Origin: Geothrix sp. PMB-07
GTDB taxonomy: Bacteria; Acidobacteriota; Holophagae; Holophagales; Holophagaceae
Length of the DNA stretch: 64,000 nucleotides
Direction of reading: 5' to 3'
Assembly (NCBI RefSeq): GCF_030758935.1
Contig: NZ_CP132333.1
Span: 992,992-1,056,991 of the forward strand
Below are positions 16,923 to 25,099 of this stretch, piece after piece. A program made the translations under genes and the position numbers. Position 1 is the stretch's first letter. Each line of letters starts with the position of its first letter. A model generated the notes under the pieces. The model was not told where the DNA came from and did no database searches. It saw only the letters and a list, made by a program, of their open reading frames with translations.

Positions 16923-18095
16923 ATGCGCATTGCCCTTCCCATGCTCCTTGTTGCCCTCTCTGCCAACCTCTCGGCTGAGTCCGACCCGTTCACCTGGGCC
17001 CAGGTTCAGCTGGCCTATCTTTCGCAGCAGAATTCCGCCTGCGTGAAGGACTCCACGGGCCTCGGCCTTGGTTTCGGCCAATGGCTGCAACCCCGCTGGG
17101 GCTGGGAAGCCACTTACGTCCACAGCCGCATTGAGCCCACCAGCCACCTCTGGAAGGCCAATGAGGATCACCTGGATGCGACCGCGCTCTTTCGTCCCTT
17201 CCTGGATACGGGCCGGTGGATTCCCTTTGTCCGCGCGGGCGCAGGGGCCTCCCGCCTGGCGAATCCGCTGTCCCTCAGCGGCACCACCACCACGCGCCTG
17301 AACCTGCTGCTGGGCGTGGGCACCCAGGTATGGTTCGGCACCCGGGGCATGGGCTCGCTGGAAGTGCGCTCCGTCACGGTGGAGAGTTCCACCCAGCGGC
17401 AGGAATTGGAGGCTCTGGTGGGCATCGGGTTCCGCTGGGGCGGAAGGTCACGGGCCACGGCACCCGTTCCGCCACCGGCCCCGGATCCGGCTCCCATCCC
17501 ACCTCCCACCGCACCGGTCCCGGTGGTGGCGACAACGCCGGAACCCGCTCCGGTTCCCGCACCAGCGCCTGTTCCTGCACCGGTTCCAGCTCCAGTTCCG
17601 GAGCCGGCTCCCGTGGCCCCAGTCCTTCCGGCCAAGATCGTGCTGAGCGATGCCATCCTGCACTTCCCGAACAATGGCGATGCCCTGGGCCAGGAGGCCA
17701 TCCAGGCCATCGAGGCGGTCGCCCAGCAGGTGAAGGCCTACCCCGGCGAGTACAGCCTGGTGGTGGGGGGACATACCTCAAGCCTGGGCAGCAAGGCCCA
17801 CAACAAGGCCCTGTCCCTGCGCCGGGCCCAGTCGGTGGCCCGGGTGCTGATCGCCGCAGGTGTTCCTGCGGACAAGGTGTCCTCTGAGGGTTTCGGCCCA
17901 GACAAGCCGCTGGCGGACAATGCCACGCGGGAAGGCCAAAGCCGCAACCGCCGGGTGGAGATCGATGTCAAAACGGCCCAGACCGTGGAGAAGACCCACG
18001 CCGAGACGGGTGTGGTGGAGGCCCCGGCCCAGCCGAAGGCCAAGGCGATCAAGCCGACCAAGGCCTCGAAAGCTGCACCGAAGGCCAAATCCTGA
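16923..18095 (+). CDS. Outer membrane beta-barrel protein with proline-rich linker and OmpA domain
   Basis: 390 residues. After a signal peptide (MRIALPMLLVALSANLSA) comes an eight-stranded-type barrel (~20-170; alternating aromatic strands, WGWEATYVHSR, GVGTQVWFG). A linker of repeated PAP/PVP units spans ~178-235. A C-terminal OmpA peptidoglycan-binding domain follows (~245-360; ILHFPNNGDAL, VVGGHTSSLGSKAHNKALSLRRA, SEGFGPDKPL, SRNRRVEI), and the tail is Lys/Ala-rich. The start at 16923 follows GGAG at 16914, inside a slightly longer open frame. It lies 33 bp after the giant lipoprotein and may be co-transcribed and anchor the same surface structure; the second point is inference. Confidence 0.9.
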   Translation: MRIALPMLLVALSANLSAESDPFTWAQVQLAYLSQQNSACVKDSTGLGLGFGQWLQPRWGWEATYVHSRIEPTSHLWKANEDHLDATALFRPFLDTGRWIPFVRAGAGASRLANPLSLSGTTTTRLNLLLGVGTQVWFGTRGMGSLEVRSVTVESSTQRQELEALVGIGFRWGGRSRATAPVPPPAPDPAPIPPPTAPVPVVATTPEPAPVPAPAPVPAPVPAPVPEPAPVAPVLPAKIVLSDAILHFPNNGDALGQEAIQAIEAVAQQVKAYPGEYSLVVGGHTSSLGSKAHNKALSLRRAQSVARVLIAAGVPADKVSSEGFGPDKPLADNATREGQSRNRRVEIDVKTAQTVEKTHAETGVVEAPAQPKAKAIKPTKASKAAPKAKS

Positions 18096-18154
18096 TCACG
18101 GGTTCTGATCGCCGACCCAGGGCACATAGGGATTTGAATTCAAAAGACAAGGAA

Positions 18155-18234
18155 CACCACCAAGGCGCCAAGACACCAAGAAAAACCAGAGCCGCTATTC
18201 ATGCAGTTCTTGGCGCCTTGGTGCCTTGGTGGTG
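18155..18234. repeat. Intergenic inverted-repeat element built on CCAAGG/CCAAG units
   Basis: Two 26-bp arms, 18155-18180 and 18209-18234, are inverted copies with three differences that all allow G-U pairing in RNA. Each arm is itself a run of ACCAAGG-like 7-8-mers (CACCACCAAGGCGCCAAGACACCAAG). The 28-bp loop is unremarkable. It fills the gap between the OmpA protein and the formyltransferase, which converge. It could work as a terminator-like hairpin but has no T-tract. It resembles intergenic REP-like elements. Confidence 0.75.
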
Positions 18235-18272
18235 AAGAGTCCTATTCTATTTGGATTGAACGCAGCTCGGTA

Positions 18273-19193
18273 TTAGGCCTCGGGCCAACCCAGTTCCCGG
18301 AGGATCTGTGCCTGTTCGGTGGGCCGTTCCACGCGATGTTCGTGGGTTTTGAGCGTGTGGAGTCGAAGGGCGCCATCGGCAAAGCCGATCAGCACACCAT
18401 CACGAGTCAGGCGGAACTGCCCGGGAGGGCAAGGTTCGGCGCATGGCAGGGCCCAGGCCACTTTGACGGTGCCCACTGGCGCTTCGAGGAAGGCGTTGGG
18501 CCAGGGATCAGCCACGGCGCGGATCTGGTTGAACGCTTCCGCGACGCGCATGGAGGGGTCCAGCCTGGAATCCGAGGGCTTGCGGCCTCCGAAATACGAG
18601 GAGGGGCCGAGGGTTTTCTGATCAAGGCGCGGGATGGTTCCATCCACCAGGCCGGGGATGGCATGGCGGACCAGGTCCCGTCCTGCGGTGGCGGCTTTGT
18701 GGGTGAGGCTCAGGGCCGTTTCATCCCAGGCGATGGGCAGGCGGGCCTGGGCCACGATGGCACCGTCATCGGGTTTGGGCGTCATGGCATGGAGGGTGAC
18801 GCCGGTCTCCGTCTCGCCCTTCACCAGCACCCAATTGATGGGGGCTCGGCCACGGTATTTGGGCAGCAGGCTTCCGTGCAAGTTGTAGGCACCGAGCCGG
18901 GGAATGTCCAGGAACCGCGCCTGGATCATTTCGCGGAAATAGAAGCTGAAGAGGAAATCGGGCCGGAGCCCCTGGATGGAATCGAAGACCGAATTGTCAT
19001 TGAACGCAGACGGGTGGTGGACGGGGATGCCGTGGGCCTCTGCCACCACCGCCGGTGGGGTGAACCATGCCTCATCTGGGGTGGGCCGATACGTATAGAG
19101 GGCGAGCACCTCCACGCCCGCTTCCAACAGCCCCTCCAGGGCTGCGGTTCCCACGCTGGAATAGGCACAGACCACGGCTTTCGGCTTGAACAT
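18273..19193 (-). CDS. ArnA-type formyltransferase (10-formyl-THF dependent)
   Basis: 306 residues matching the stand-alone formyltransferase domain of ArnA/Fmt. It has a Rossmann start (AVVCAYSSVGTAALEGLLEAG) and the catalytic signature NLHGSLLPKYRGRAPINW with N104 and H106. D142 lies in PKPDDGAIVAQ, and a C-terminal beta domain follows. In ArnA, N102/H104/D140 transfer a formyl group to UDP-4-amino-arabinose. LLPKYRGRAPINWVL is closer to ArnA than to methionyl-tRNA formyltransferase. No other lipid A or N-formyl sugar gene is adjacent, so the acceptor is unknown. The start at 19193 has GAGGGAA upstream. Confidence 0.82.
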   Translation of the reverse strand: MFKPKAVVCAYSSVGTAALEGLLEAGVEVLALYTYRPTPDEAWFTPPAVVAEAHGIPVHHPSAFNDNSVFDSIQGLRPDFLFSFYFREMIQARFLDIPRLGAYNLHGSLLPKYRGRAPINWVLVKGETETGVTLHAMTPKPDDGAIVAQARLPIAWDETALSLTHKAATAGRDLVRHAIPGLVDGTIPRLDQKTLGPSSYFGGRKPSDSRLDPSMRVAEAFNQIRAVADPWPNAFLEAPVGTVKVAWALPCAEPCPPGQFRLTRDGVLIGFADGALRLHTLKTHEHRVERPTEQAQILRELGWPEA

Positions 19194-19274
19194 GGTTTCC
19201 CTCAGAACCACAAGGATCGCATAATCCCTTGAAACCTCTGTCCGTAGACCTATGTTGTGATCGGGAGTTTACCC

Positions 19275-20330
19275 GTGCGCCTGCGAATGCTTGCTCTCCT
19301 CTTTGGCGCGGCCCTTCTGGTGGCAGGGGAGGATCCGTTCGAGGCACCCCCGGAACTGAGAGCCTTTGCACGGCAGCACACCATCAGCCAACAGGGGGCC
19401 CCAAGCAAGGTCGCGGCTTTGGTGAAGGCCTTTTTTGCGCCACAGGAGGAAGGGGGCCTAGGCATTATCTACGACAACGCATATACGCGAACGCCGCTCG
19501 AAGCCTGGCGGGATCGCAAGGCCAACTGCCTCACCCTCACCACGCTGTATGTGGCCGCCTGCAAATCCATTGATCTGGATGCACGCTATGGCGAATCCCT
19601 TCGGATCAGTCGCTGGCGGCGGGTGGGCACCACAGTGCGTTACGAGCGCCACATCGTTGCGGTGGTATCCGCAGGCGTCGGGCAAGAATTCATCGCGGAT
19701 TTTCTGCCCGAGGTACGACGGGAGTCTCAGTTGATCGCCATTCTGGAACCGAAGCGCGTTCTGGCCCTCTTCCACAGCAACAGGGCTGTGGAGTTGTTGG
19801 CCGAGGTACGGACAGACGAAGCTTTGGCCAACGCCAAGCAATCCATCCAAGTGGATCCTTCTCTAGGCGTGGGATGGAACATCCTTGGCGTGGTCCAGCG
19901 AAGTCAGGGGTTCGAGGTGGAGGCTGAAAAGTCCTTTCTCAAGGCCCTGCAAGCCGACCCGAAAGATGGCGCCCCCTGCGGCAATCTGGAAAACCTGTTG
20001 AGGGCTCAAGGCCGCATGGCGGAAGCTCAGGTCTACCGTGACCGGGGGCTGGAGATCCGGAAGAAGGATCCCTACTTCAATGCTTTCCTTGCCGAGGAAG
20101 CGTTCCAGGATAGCCAATGGGAAGAGGCGGAGAAACGCATCAAACAGGCCATCAAGCTGATGCCCCAGGAATCGGATTTCTATCTGATTCAGGCTCGCAT
20201 CAACTTGGCTCAGGGGCAGCGGAAGGAAGCCATCAAGTCACTGGAGAAGGCCCGAAAATGGGCGCTCCCGGACATGCAGGCCCGGTACGATACCAAGTTG
20301 GCGCTCCTCAAGGGTGACATCCCAGCCTAG
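19275..20330 (+). CDS. Secreted transglutaminase-like protein with TPR repeats
   Basis: 351 residues starting at GTG 19275, seven bases after GGGAG, which gives a neat signal peptide (MRLRMLALLFGAALLVAGED). Residues ~45-145 have a transglutaminase-like Cys-His-Asp arrangement: C85 in RKANCLTLTTLYVAACKS, H126 in YERHIVAV, D142 in IADFLPE. Residues ~155-345 are about five TPR units (AVELLAEVRTDEALANAK, GWNILGVVQRSQG, AFQDSQWEEAEKRIKQAIKLMP). Such proteins are usually periplasmic; whether this one cross-links, cleaves or only binds is unknown. It converges on the next TPR gene, and their stop codons share a CTAG. Confidence 0.75.
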   Translation: MRLRMLALLFGAALLVAGEDPFEAPPELRAFARQHTISQQGAPSKVAALVKAFFAPQEEGGLGIIYDNAYTRTPLEAWRDRKANCLTLTTLYVAACKSIDLDARYGESLRISRWRRVGTTVRYERHIVAVVSAGVGQEFIADFLPEVRRESQLIAILEPKRVLALFHSNRAVELLAEVRTDEALANAKQSIQVDPSLGVGWNILGVVQRSQGFEVEAEKSFLKALQADPKDGAPCGNLENLLRAQGRMAEAQVYRDRGLEIRKKDPYFNAFLAEEAFQDSQWEEAEKRIKQAIKLMPQESDFYLIQARINLAQGQRKEAIKSLEKARKWALPDMQARYDTKLALLKGDIPA

Positions 20331-22030
20331 TTGGCTTCGAGTTCTGCCAGACGGTTCTGGGCCTCCACGCTCTCTGGATGATGGAGCAGGCATTCCCGCA
20401 GGTAGCGGCGGGCGCCATCAAGGTCTTCCAGTTCTCGCCTTGCATCCGCGAGGTGGATGAGGGCTTCTTCAGCCTGGGCGTCCACCTGGAGGGCTTGCCG
20501 CCAGTGGCTCTCGGCCCGATCCCAGTCGCTGAGCTCAGCGCAGGCGTGGCCCGCATCCAGAAGGAAGCGAAGGTCGTGGGGATCCATGCGAACGGCCCGT
20601 TCCAGATCCTGGCGGGCGGGCAGGGGCTCTCCCTGGTGGGCACGGCATAGGCCGCGAAGATGCCAGTATGTTGGGCGTTCGCGGCAGGCCTCTCCGAGGC
20701 CATCCAGATAGGGCAGGAGGGCCTCCCAGGCGGTCATGCCGGCCAGGCAGTCCGCCTGCAGCAGCAGCAGATCCACGTCCTCTGGCTGTCGCTTCAGAAG
20801 CGCGAGCACCTCGGTGTAGGCGGCCTCATAGTCGCCCTCGGCCACTTGGATCTGCAGACGCAGGGGGGGATGATGATCACCCTGCAACTCGGGGGGAACT
20901 TCATCAAGCAATTCCCGGGCGAAGGCCGGGCGGTCTTCCCACCAGAACGCAAACTCCGCTCGGCGCAGGTGCCACTCCTGTCGCAAAGAGTGACCCTCCT
21001 CGCCCTCGGGGATGGTGAGCCAGGCCCGCTCCAGCGTTTGCAGGGCGTCCGCGTCACGGTGCAGTTCGAGCGCGATCTGGTAGCGCTCCATCCAGAGTCG
21101 GAAGGCAGTGGGGAGGTGCTGAAGGGCCGTTTCGATCACCCGCCAGGCGCCGTCCCGGTCGCCCAGTTGGCGGCGGGATACGGTTTCCGCCAGCCAGTGC
21201 AGGGGATGGGGCCGACAGTCTGGTGGCAGGGCCTGAACCAGGGCCAGGGCTTCGGCATGGCGGGCGTTTCGCAGCAGATGCATGGCGGCCGCACCGCGAT
21301 CCCAGGGAATCCGCGGGTCGCCGTGGCGGCTCATCAGGATGGTCAGCGCGCGCTCGGCCACATCCTCTTTGCCATGCTGAAGTCCCGCGAGCATGAGGTC
21401 TTCCAGCAGAAGGGGGTCGTCCCATGAACGGGGAAGGGCCGCCTCGAAGTGGATCCAGGCCTGGTGCAGCGCGGCAGGTTCTGCCACTCGCAGCAACAGG
21501 ATGCCCTGCAGGTGCCTCAGTCGACCCATCTCTGGCGCAAGCCGCATGAGGCGTTGTCCCCAGGCCAGCCGCTGGTCCCCGGGAATGCCCGGCACCTTCT
21601 GGAAGGCCCTGGAAACCAGCAGGCTTTTCCAGAGGGGAAGCCTGGCCAGCTGGGCTTCCAGGGCCACCAGCCAGGCGCGGTCCCGCTGACCCAGGGCCAG
21701 GTGGAGGGTGCTCTTCAGCAGGAGCATCTGATAACTGGTCTCGCCCCGGTTCCAGACCGGGGTTCCCAAGGCGCCGAGGATGTCGTAGGTCGGATCGCCC
21801 TGGGCCCACCGGCACTCAGCCCTGATCAACCGGGGGCGATCCACCCAACGGCTCCGGGCGGCAATGCCCAGCCAGGCTCCCAGACCCATGATGCCAAGCG
21901 TGAGGGCCAGGGCCGATGGAAAGGACAGGCCTTCTGGGAGCGCGGTCAAAAGGCCCACGCCAGTCACCGCCGCTGCGGTCATCAGCAGGATCAGGAGGAT
22001 CCTGGGCACCCAGGCGCGGTGAATCAGCAT
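20327..22030 (-). CDS. Membrane-anchored TPR-repeat protein
   Basis: 567 residues. Two N-terminal hydrophobic helices (~8-30 and ~38-58) are followed by ~500 residues of helical repeats. The clearest TPR units are near the C-terminus (PTYWHLRGLCRAHQGEPLPARQDLERAVRMDPHDLRFLLDAG and the two after it; only the helix periodicity matters here). The C-terminal repeats should hang on one side of the inner membrane and scaffold a complex. No enzyme motif is visible. Its stop overlaps that of the convergent gene by 4 bp at 20327-20330. Confidence 0.75.
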   Translation of the reverse strand: MLIHRAWVPRILLILLMTAAAVTGVGLLTALPEGLSFPSALALTLGIMGLGAWLGIAARSRWVDRPRLIRAECRWAQGDPTYDILGALGTPVWNRGETSYQMLLLKSTLHLALGQRDRAWLVALEAQLARLPLWKSLLVSRAFQKVPGIPGDQRLAWGQRLMRLAPEMGRLRHLQGILLLRVAEPAALHQAWIHFEAALPRSWDDPLLLEDLMLAGLQHGKEDVAERALTILMSRHGDPRIPWDRGAAAMHLLRNARHAEALALVQALPPDCRPHPLHWLAETVSRRQLGDRDGAWRVIETALQHLPTAFRLWMERYQIALELHRDADALQTLERAWLTIPEGEEGHSLRQEWHLRRAEFAFWWEDRPAFARELLDEVPPELQGDHHPPLRLQIQVAEGDYEAAYTEVLALLKRQPEDVDLLLLQADCLAGMTAWEALLPYLDGLGEACRERPTYWHLRGLCRAHQGEPLPARQDLERAVRMDPHDLRFLLDAGHACAELSDWDRAESHWRQALQVDAQAEEALIHLADARRELEDLDGARRYLRECLLHHPESVEAQNRLAELEAN

Positions 22031-22096
22031 GAGACGAGTATGAGCCCCTCCCTGGTCCGCGGGGAATCGCCAGGGGGCGATGACGACCGGGGCCGC

Positions 22097-22300
22097 TCAG
22101 GCTTTGACGACGTTGGCGGCTTGAGGCCCCTTGGGTCCCTGAACGATGTCAAAACTGACGCGCTGCTTTTCTTCCAGCGTGCGGAAGCCCTTGGCCTGCA
22201 CGGCGGAATAATGGACGAAAATGTCGGCTCCGCCTTCATCGGGGGTGATGAAGCCGAAACCCTTTTCGGCGTTGAACCACTTCACAGTGCCTTCGGACAT
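22097..22300 (-). CDS. Cold-shock protein, CspA family
   Basis: A 67-residue single cold-shock domain: [20 protein letters not shown] with the RNP1 motif KGFGFI, then DIFVHYSAV (RNP2). It binds single-stranded RNA or DNA and melts RNA structure. The start at 22300 has GAAAGG upstream and is the canonical N-terminus. A long open leader extends upstream. The gene is monocistronic between the TPR protein and the broken antiporter. Confidence 0.97.
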   Translation of the reverse strand: MSEGTVKWFNAEKGFGFITPDEGGADIFVHYSAVQAKGFRTLEEKQRVSFDIVQGPKGPQAANVVKA

Positions 22301-22521
22301 GACCTTTCTTTCCGGGGGTGCGTCCCCACGCGCCTGGAGGTTGATCGCGCGATACGCACCAGGCATGCGGATCACGGGGGCTTGCGCTCCGAGCATGTTC
22401 AGGGATCCGGGGAGGATCCGCCTCATTCGCGGCGCTCAAACTGAAAAAGATGGGGGGTGAAGGGGATTCTAGGATCCAGCCATGGGGTCTTCAAGACCCA
22501 AAATTTGGACCAGACTCCCAT
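22301..22521 (-). promoter_or_regulatory. Untranslated leader/promoter region of the cold-shock gene
   Basis: 221 bp between the antiporter stop and the cold-shock gene. Cold-shock mRNAs of this family often carry long structured leaders, and the length here would allow one. I could not identify a defined cold-box or thermosensor, so this is a placeholder rather than a mapped element. Confidence 0.3.
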
Positions 22522-23624
22522 TCAGGGAACGATGGTGGTGAACAGATACGTGGCAAAGAGCACCAGCAGCACAGCCCCCTGCATCACCGTGGTGCGCCCC
22601 GTTCCCAGCGATTGACCCGTGACGAACAGCGAGAGCAGCAGCAGCACCGTGGATTTGGAATCGATGCCCAAGGTGAGGTGCATGCCGGTGGTGATGGACA
22701 CGATGGCCACGGCGGGGATGGTGAGCCCGATGCTGGCCAGGGCCGAGCCCAGCGCCAGATTCAAACTCGTCTGCAGCCGGTTGATCCGCGCGGCCCGGAA
22801 GGCGGCCAGGCCCTCGGGAAGCAGCACCACCCCGGCGATGATGACGCCCACCAGTGACTTGGGCGCACCCGCCGCCGCCACACTGGCCTCGATGCTGGGT
22901 GCCAGCGCCTTGGCCAGAAGCACCACGGCTCCGAGGCAGGCCAGCAAGAGGCCAGCGCTCAGGAGAGCGGCACCGTTGGTGGCGGGGTGAGCGGGAAGCT
23001 CATCCCCATCATCCGAGGTGGTTGGCGTCAGGAAATACTCGCGGTGCCGCACCGACTGGACCAGCACGAATACACCATACAAACCGGCGGAGACGAGGGC
23101 CACGAAGGCCAGCTGGCTGCTGGAGTAGACGGGCCCGGGGTGGCTGGTGGTGTGGTTGGGCAGGACCAGGGTGAGGACGGCGATGGCGCCGAGGGTGGCC
23201 ATAGAGGCGCTCACGCCATAGAGGCGCTCACGCCATAGAGGCCGAAGCGCTGCTCCCGGAAGCGGGCCCCGCCGACGATGAGGCAGAGCCCTACGATCCC
23301 GTTGAGGATGATCATCACGGCGGCGAAGACCGTATCGCGCGCCAGGGCCGGGGCATCGGGCCCGCCCGCCAGCATCAGGGAGACGATGAGGGCCACCTCG
23401 ATGGCGGTCACGGACACGGCCAGCACCAGCGTGCCCAGGGGTTCACCCACCCGGTGAGCCACCACTTCCGCGTGGTGGACCGCGGCGAGGATGCCGCCCA
23501 CCAGGCCAAGGGCCACCAGCACCCGAAATGGACCACCCCAGCCGAGCGCGGTTCCGCCCAGCAGCAGCCAGGCCATCACTGGCGCGAGGAGGGTCCACAC
23601 GGGGATGGGAAGACGTTTGCTCAT
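22522..23624 (-). pseudogene. chaA: ChaA-type calcium/sodium-proton antiporter split by a 17-bp tandem duplication
   Basis: Two abutting frames encode the two halves of a CaCA-family ChaA antiporter. The N-half (23624-23211, 137 aa) holds the family signature HHAEVVAHRVGEPLGTL and TAIEVALI. The C-half (23214-22522, 230 aa) holds VLLPEGLAAFRAARINR and GTGRTTVMQGA. They are separated only by an exact second copy of a 17-bp unit (23201-23234). Deleting one copy restores one ~360-residue protein reading GLYGVSASMATLGAIAVL, the same spacing as E. coli ChaA as I recall it. The stop of half one and a GTG of half two overlap (GTGA), so coupled production of two fragments is conceivable. Either a recent mutation or a reversible switch. 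Confidence 0.85.
23201..23242. repeat. 17-bp perfect tandem repeat inside chaA
   Basis: Units at 23201-23217 and 23218-23234 are identical (atagaggcgctcacgcc), followed by 8 bp of a third copy (23235-23242). As 17 is not a multiple of three, copy number sets the reading frame. Confidence 0.95.
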
Positions 23625-23799
23625 AAGGGTTCCGGATCGACTATGGACATCCTAATCGGCGCGGGATTGTTGCCTTGCTGGATTTTCGATTAGGCGCGTG
23701 GCCTACCTGTTGGTTTGAACGAACCAGCGGGTCCCCACTCGGAACGCGCCATTCAGGCGCGTTCGCTCGTGACCCGCTTGGTGGTCCGTTTCCTAACGA

Positions 23800-24945
23800 T
23801 CAGTTTCCCTGCTGGATCTCTTTCGCGATCACCAGCCGCTGGATCTGGTTCGTTCCCTCATAGATCTGCAGCAGCTTGGCGTCGCGCATGCACTTCTCCA
23901 CCAGGTAGTCCTTGCTGTAGCCGTTGCCACCGAGGATCTGCACGGCATCCGTGGTGACTTCCATGGCGGTGTCGGTGGCGAAGGTCTTGGCGATGGCGCT
24001 CTGACGCGAGTTCTTGATGCCATTGTCGGTCATCCAGGCGGCCTGCCAGGTGAGCAGGCGGCTGGCCTCGATCTTCTTGGACATGTCCGCCAGCATGAAG
24101 CTGATGGCCTGGTTTGCGAAGATGGGCTGGCCGAACTGGATGCGCGTCTTGGCGTATTCCAGGGCGATCTCGAAGGCGGCCCGGGCCACGCCCACGCCCC
24201 CCGCGGCCACGGCGGCGCGGGTCTGGTCCAGCGTCTTCATGGCGATGATGAAGCCCATGCCCTCCTTGCCCAGGATGTTCTCGGCGGGCACTTCGGCATC
24301 GTTGAAGTAGAGCTCCACCTGGTTGCTGGCGCGCTGGCCCATCTTGTCCATGGCCTTGCCCACCACCAGTCCGGGCGTGTCCCGTGGCACCACGATGCAG
24401 CTGGTGCCGCGGGCGCCCTTGCTGGGATCGGTGCTGCAGAACAGTGCGTACCAGTCGGCGTAGCCGCCGTTGGTGCAATAGCACTTGGTGCCGTTGATGA
24501 TGTACTTGTCACCGCGTTTCTCGGCGCGGCAGCTCATGCCCCCGGCATCAGAACCGGCGTTGGGCTCGGACAGGGAGAAGGCCGCGAACTTGGGCTCTTC
24601 GGCGATCATGCCCAGCCACTTCTTCTTCTGCTCGGGACTGGCGGCGATGAGCAGCGGCGTCATGGCCAGGCCGTTGGCCATGATCGAAGTGTAAAGACCG
24701 CCACAGCCCCAGGCGAGTTCCTCGCAGACGATGGCCTCCTCGATCTGTGAGCTGCCGGGGCCGCCGCAGTCCTTGGGCACCAGCGCCTGCAGGTAGCCGA
24801 AATCAAAGGCGGCCTTGTAGACGTCTGTGGCCCACTCGCCGGTCTCGTCGTATTTGCGGGCCACGGGACGGATGATCTTCTCCGCGAAGGAATGGGCGCG
24901 TTCCTTCTCGGCCAGTTGTTCGGGAGAAAGGGCGAATCCAAGCAT
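23800..24945 (-). CDS. Acyl-CoA dehydrogenase
   Basis: 381 residues, full length for the family. The FAD/substrate motifs FAAFSLSEPNAGSDAGG and GTKCYCTNGGYADWY are present. Also present are the C-terminal QILGGNGYSKDYLVEKCMRD and the catalytic Glu in LLQIYEGTNQIQRLVIA. The enzyme oxidises acyl-CoA to trans-2-enoyl-CoA and passes electrons to ETF. The position of the Glu fits short/medium-chain or butyryl-CoA dehydrogenases rather than isovaleryl-CoA dehydrogenase, but chain length cannot be fixed by eye. The start at 24945 has AAGAGG five bases upstream. Confidence 0.95.
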   Translation of the reverse strand: MLGFALSPEQLAEKERAHSFAEKIIRPVARKYDETGEWATDVYKAAFDFGYLQALVPKDCGGPGSSQIEEAIVCEELAWGCGGLYTSIMANGLAMTPLLIAASPEQKKKWLGMIAEEPKFAAFSLSEPNAGSDAGGMSCRAEKRGDKYIINGTKCYCTNGGYADWYALFCSTDPSKGARGTSCIVVPRDTPGLVVGKAMDKMGQRASNQVELYFNDAEVPAENILGKEGMGFIIAMKTLDQTRAAVAAGGVGVARAAFEIALEYAKTRIQFGQPIFANQAISFMLADMSKKIEASRLLTWQAAWMTDNGIKNSRQSAIAKTFATDTAMEVTTDAVQILGGNGYSKDYLVEKCMRDAKLLQIYEGTNQIQRLVIAKEIQQGN

Positions 24946-25099
24946 GCATGCCTCTTGAGGAAAAGGAGTGGGGGGTGGCTTGAAGGGGAGATGACTCCCA
25001 GTCTATCCACCGCACCGCGGGAAAGCTCTCTTGACACAAAGTAGGATGGGGCCGGTTCGCAGGTGATCCCGGGGTAAAGTTATGCCTTGGAGCGACCCC

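Noticed and set aside
23201-23242. Programmed ribosomal frameshift in chaA
   Set aside because: The frame break is fully explained by an exact 17-bp duplication; no slippery heptamer or downstream structure is apparent.
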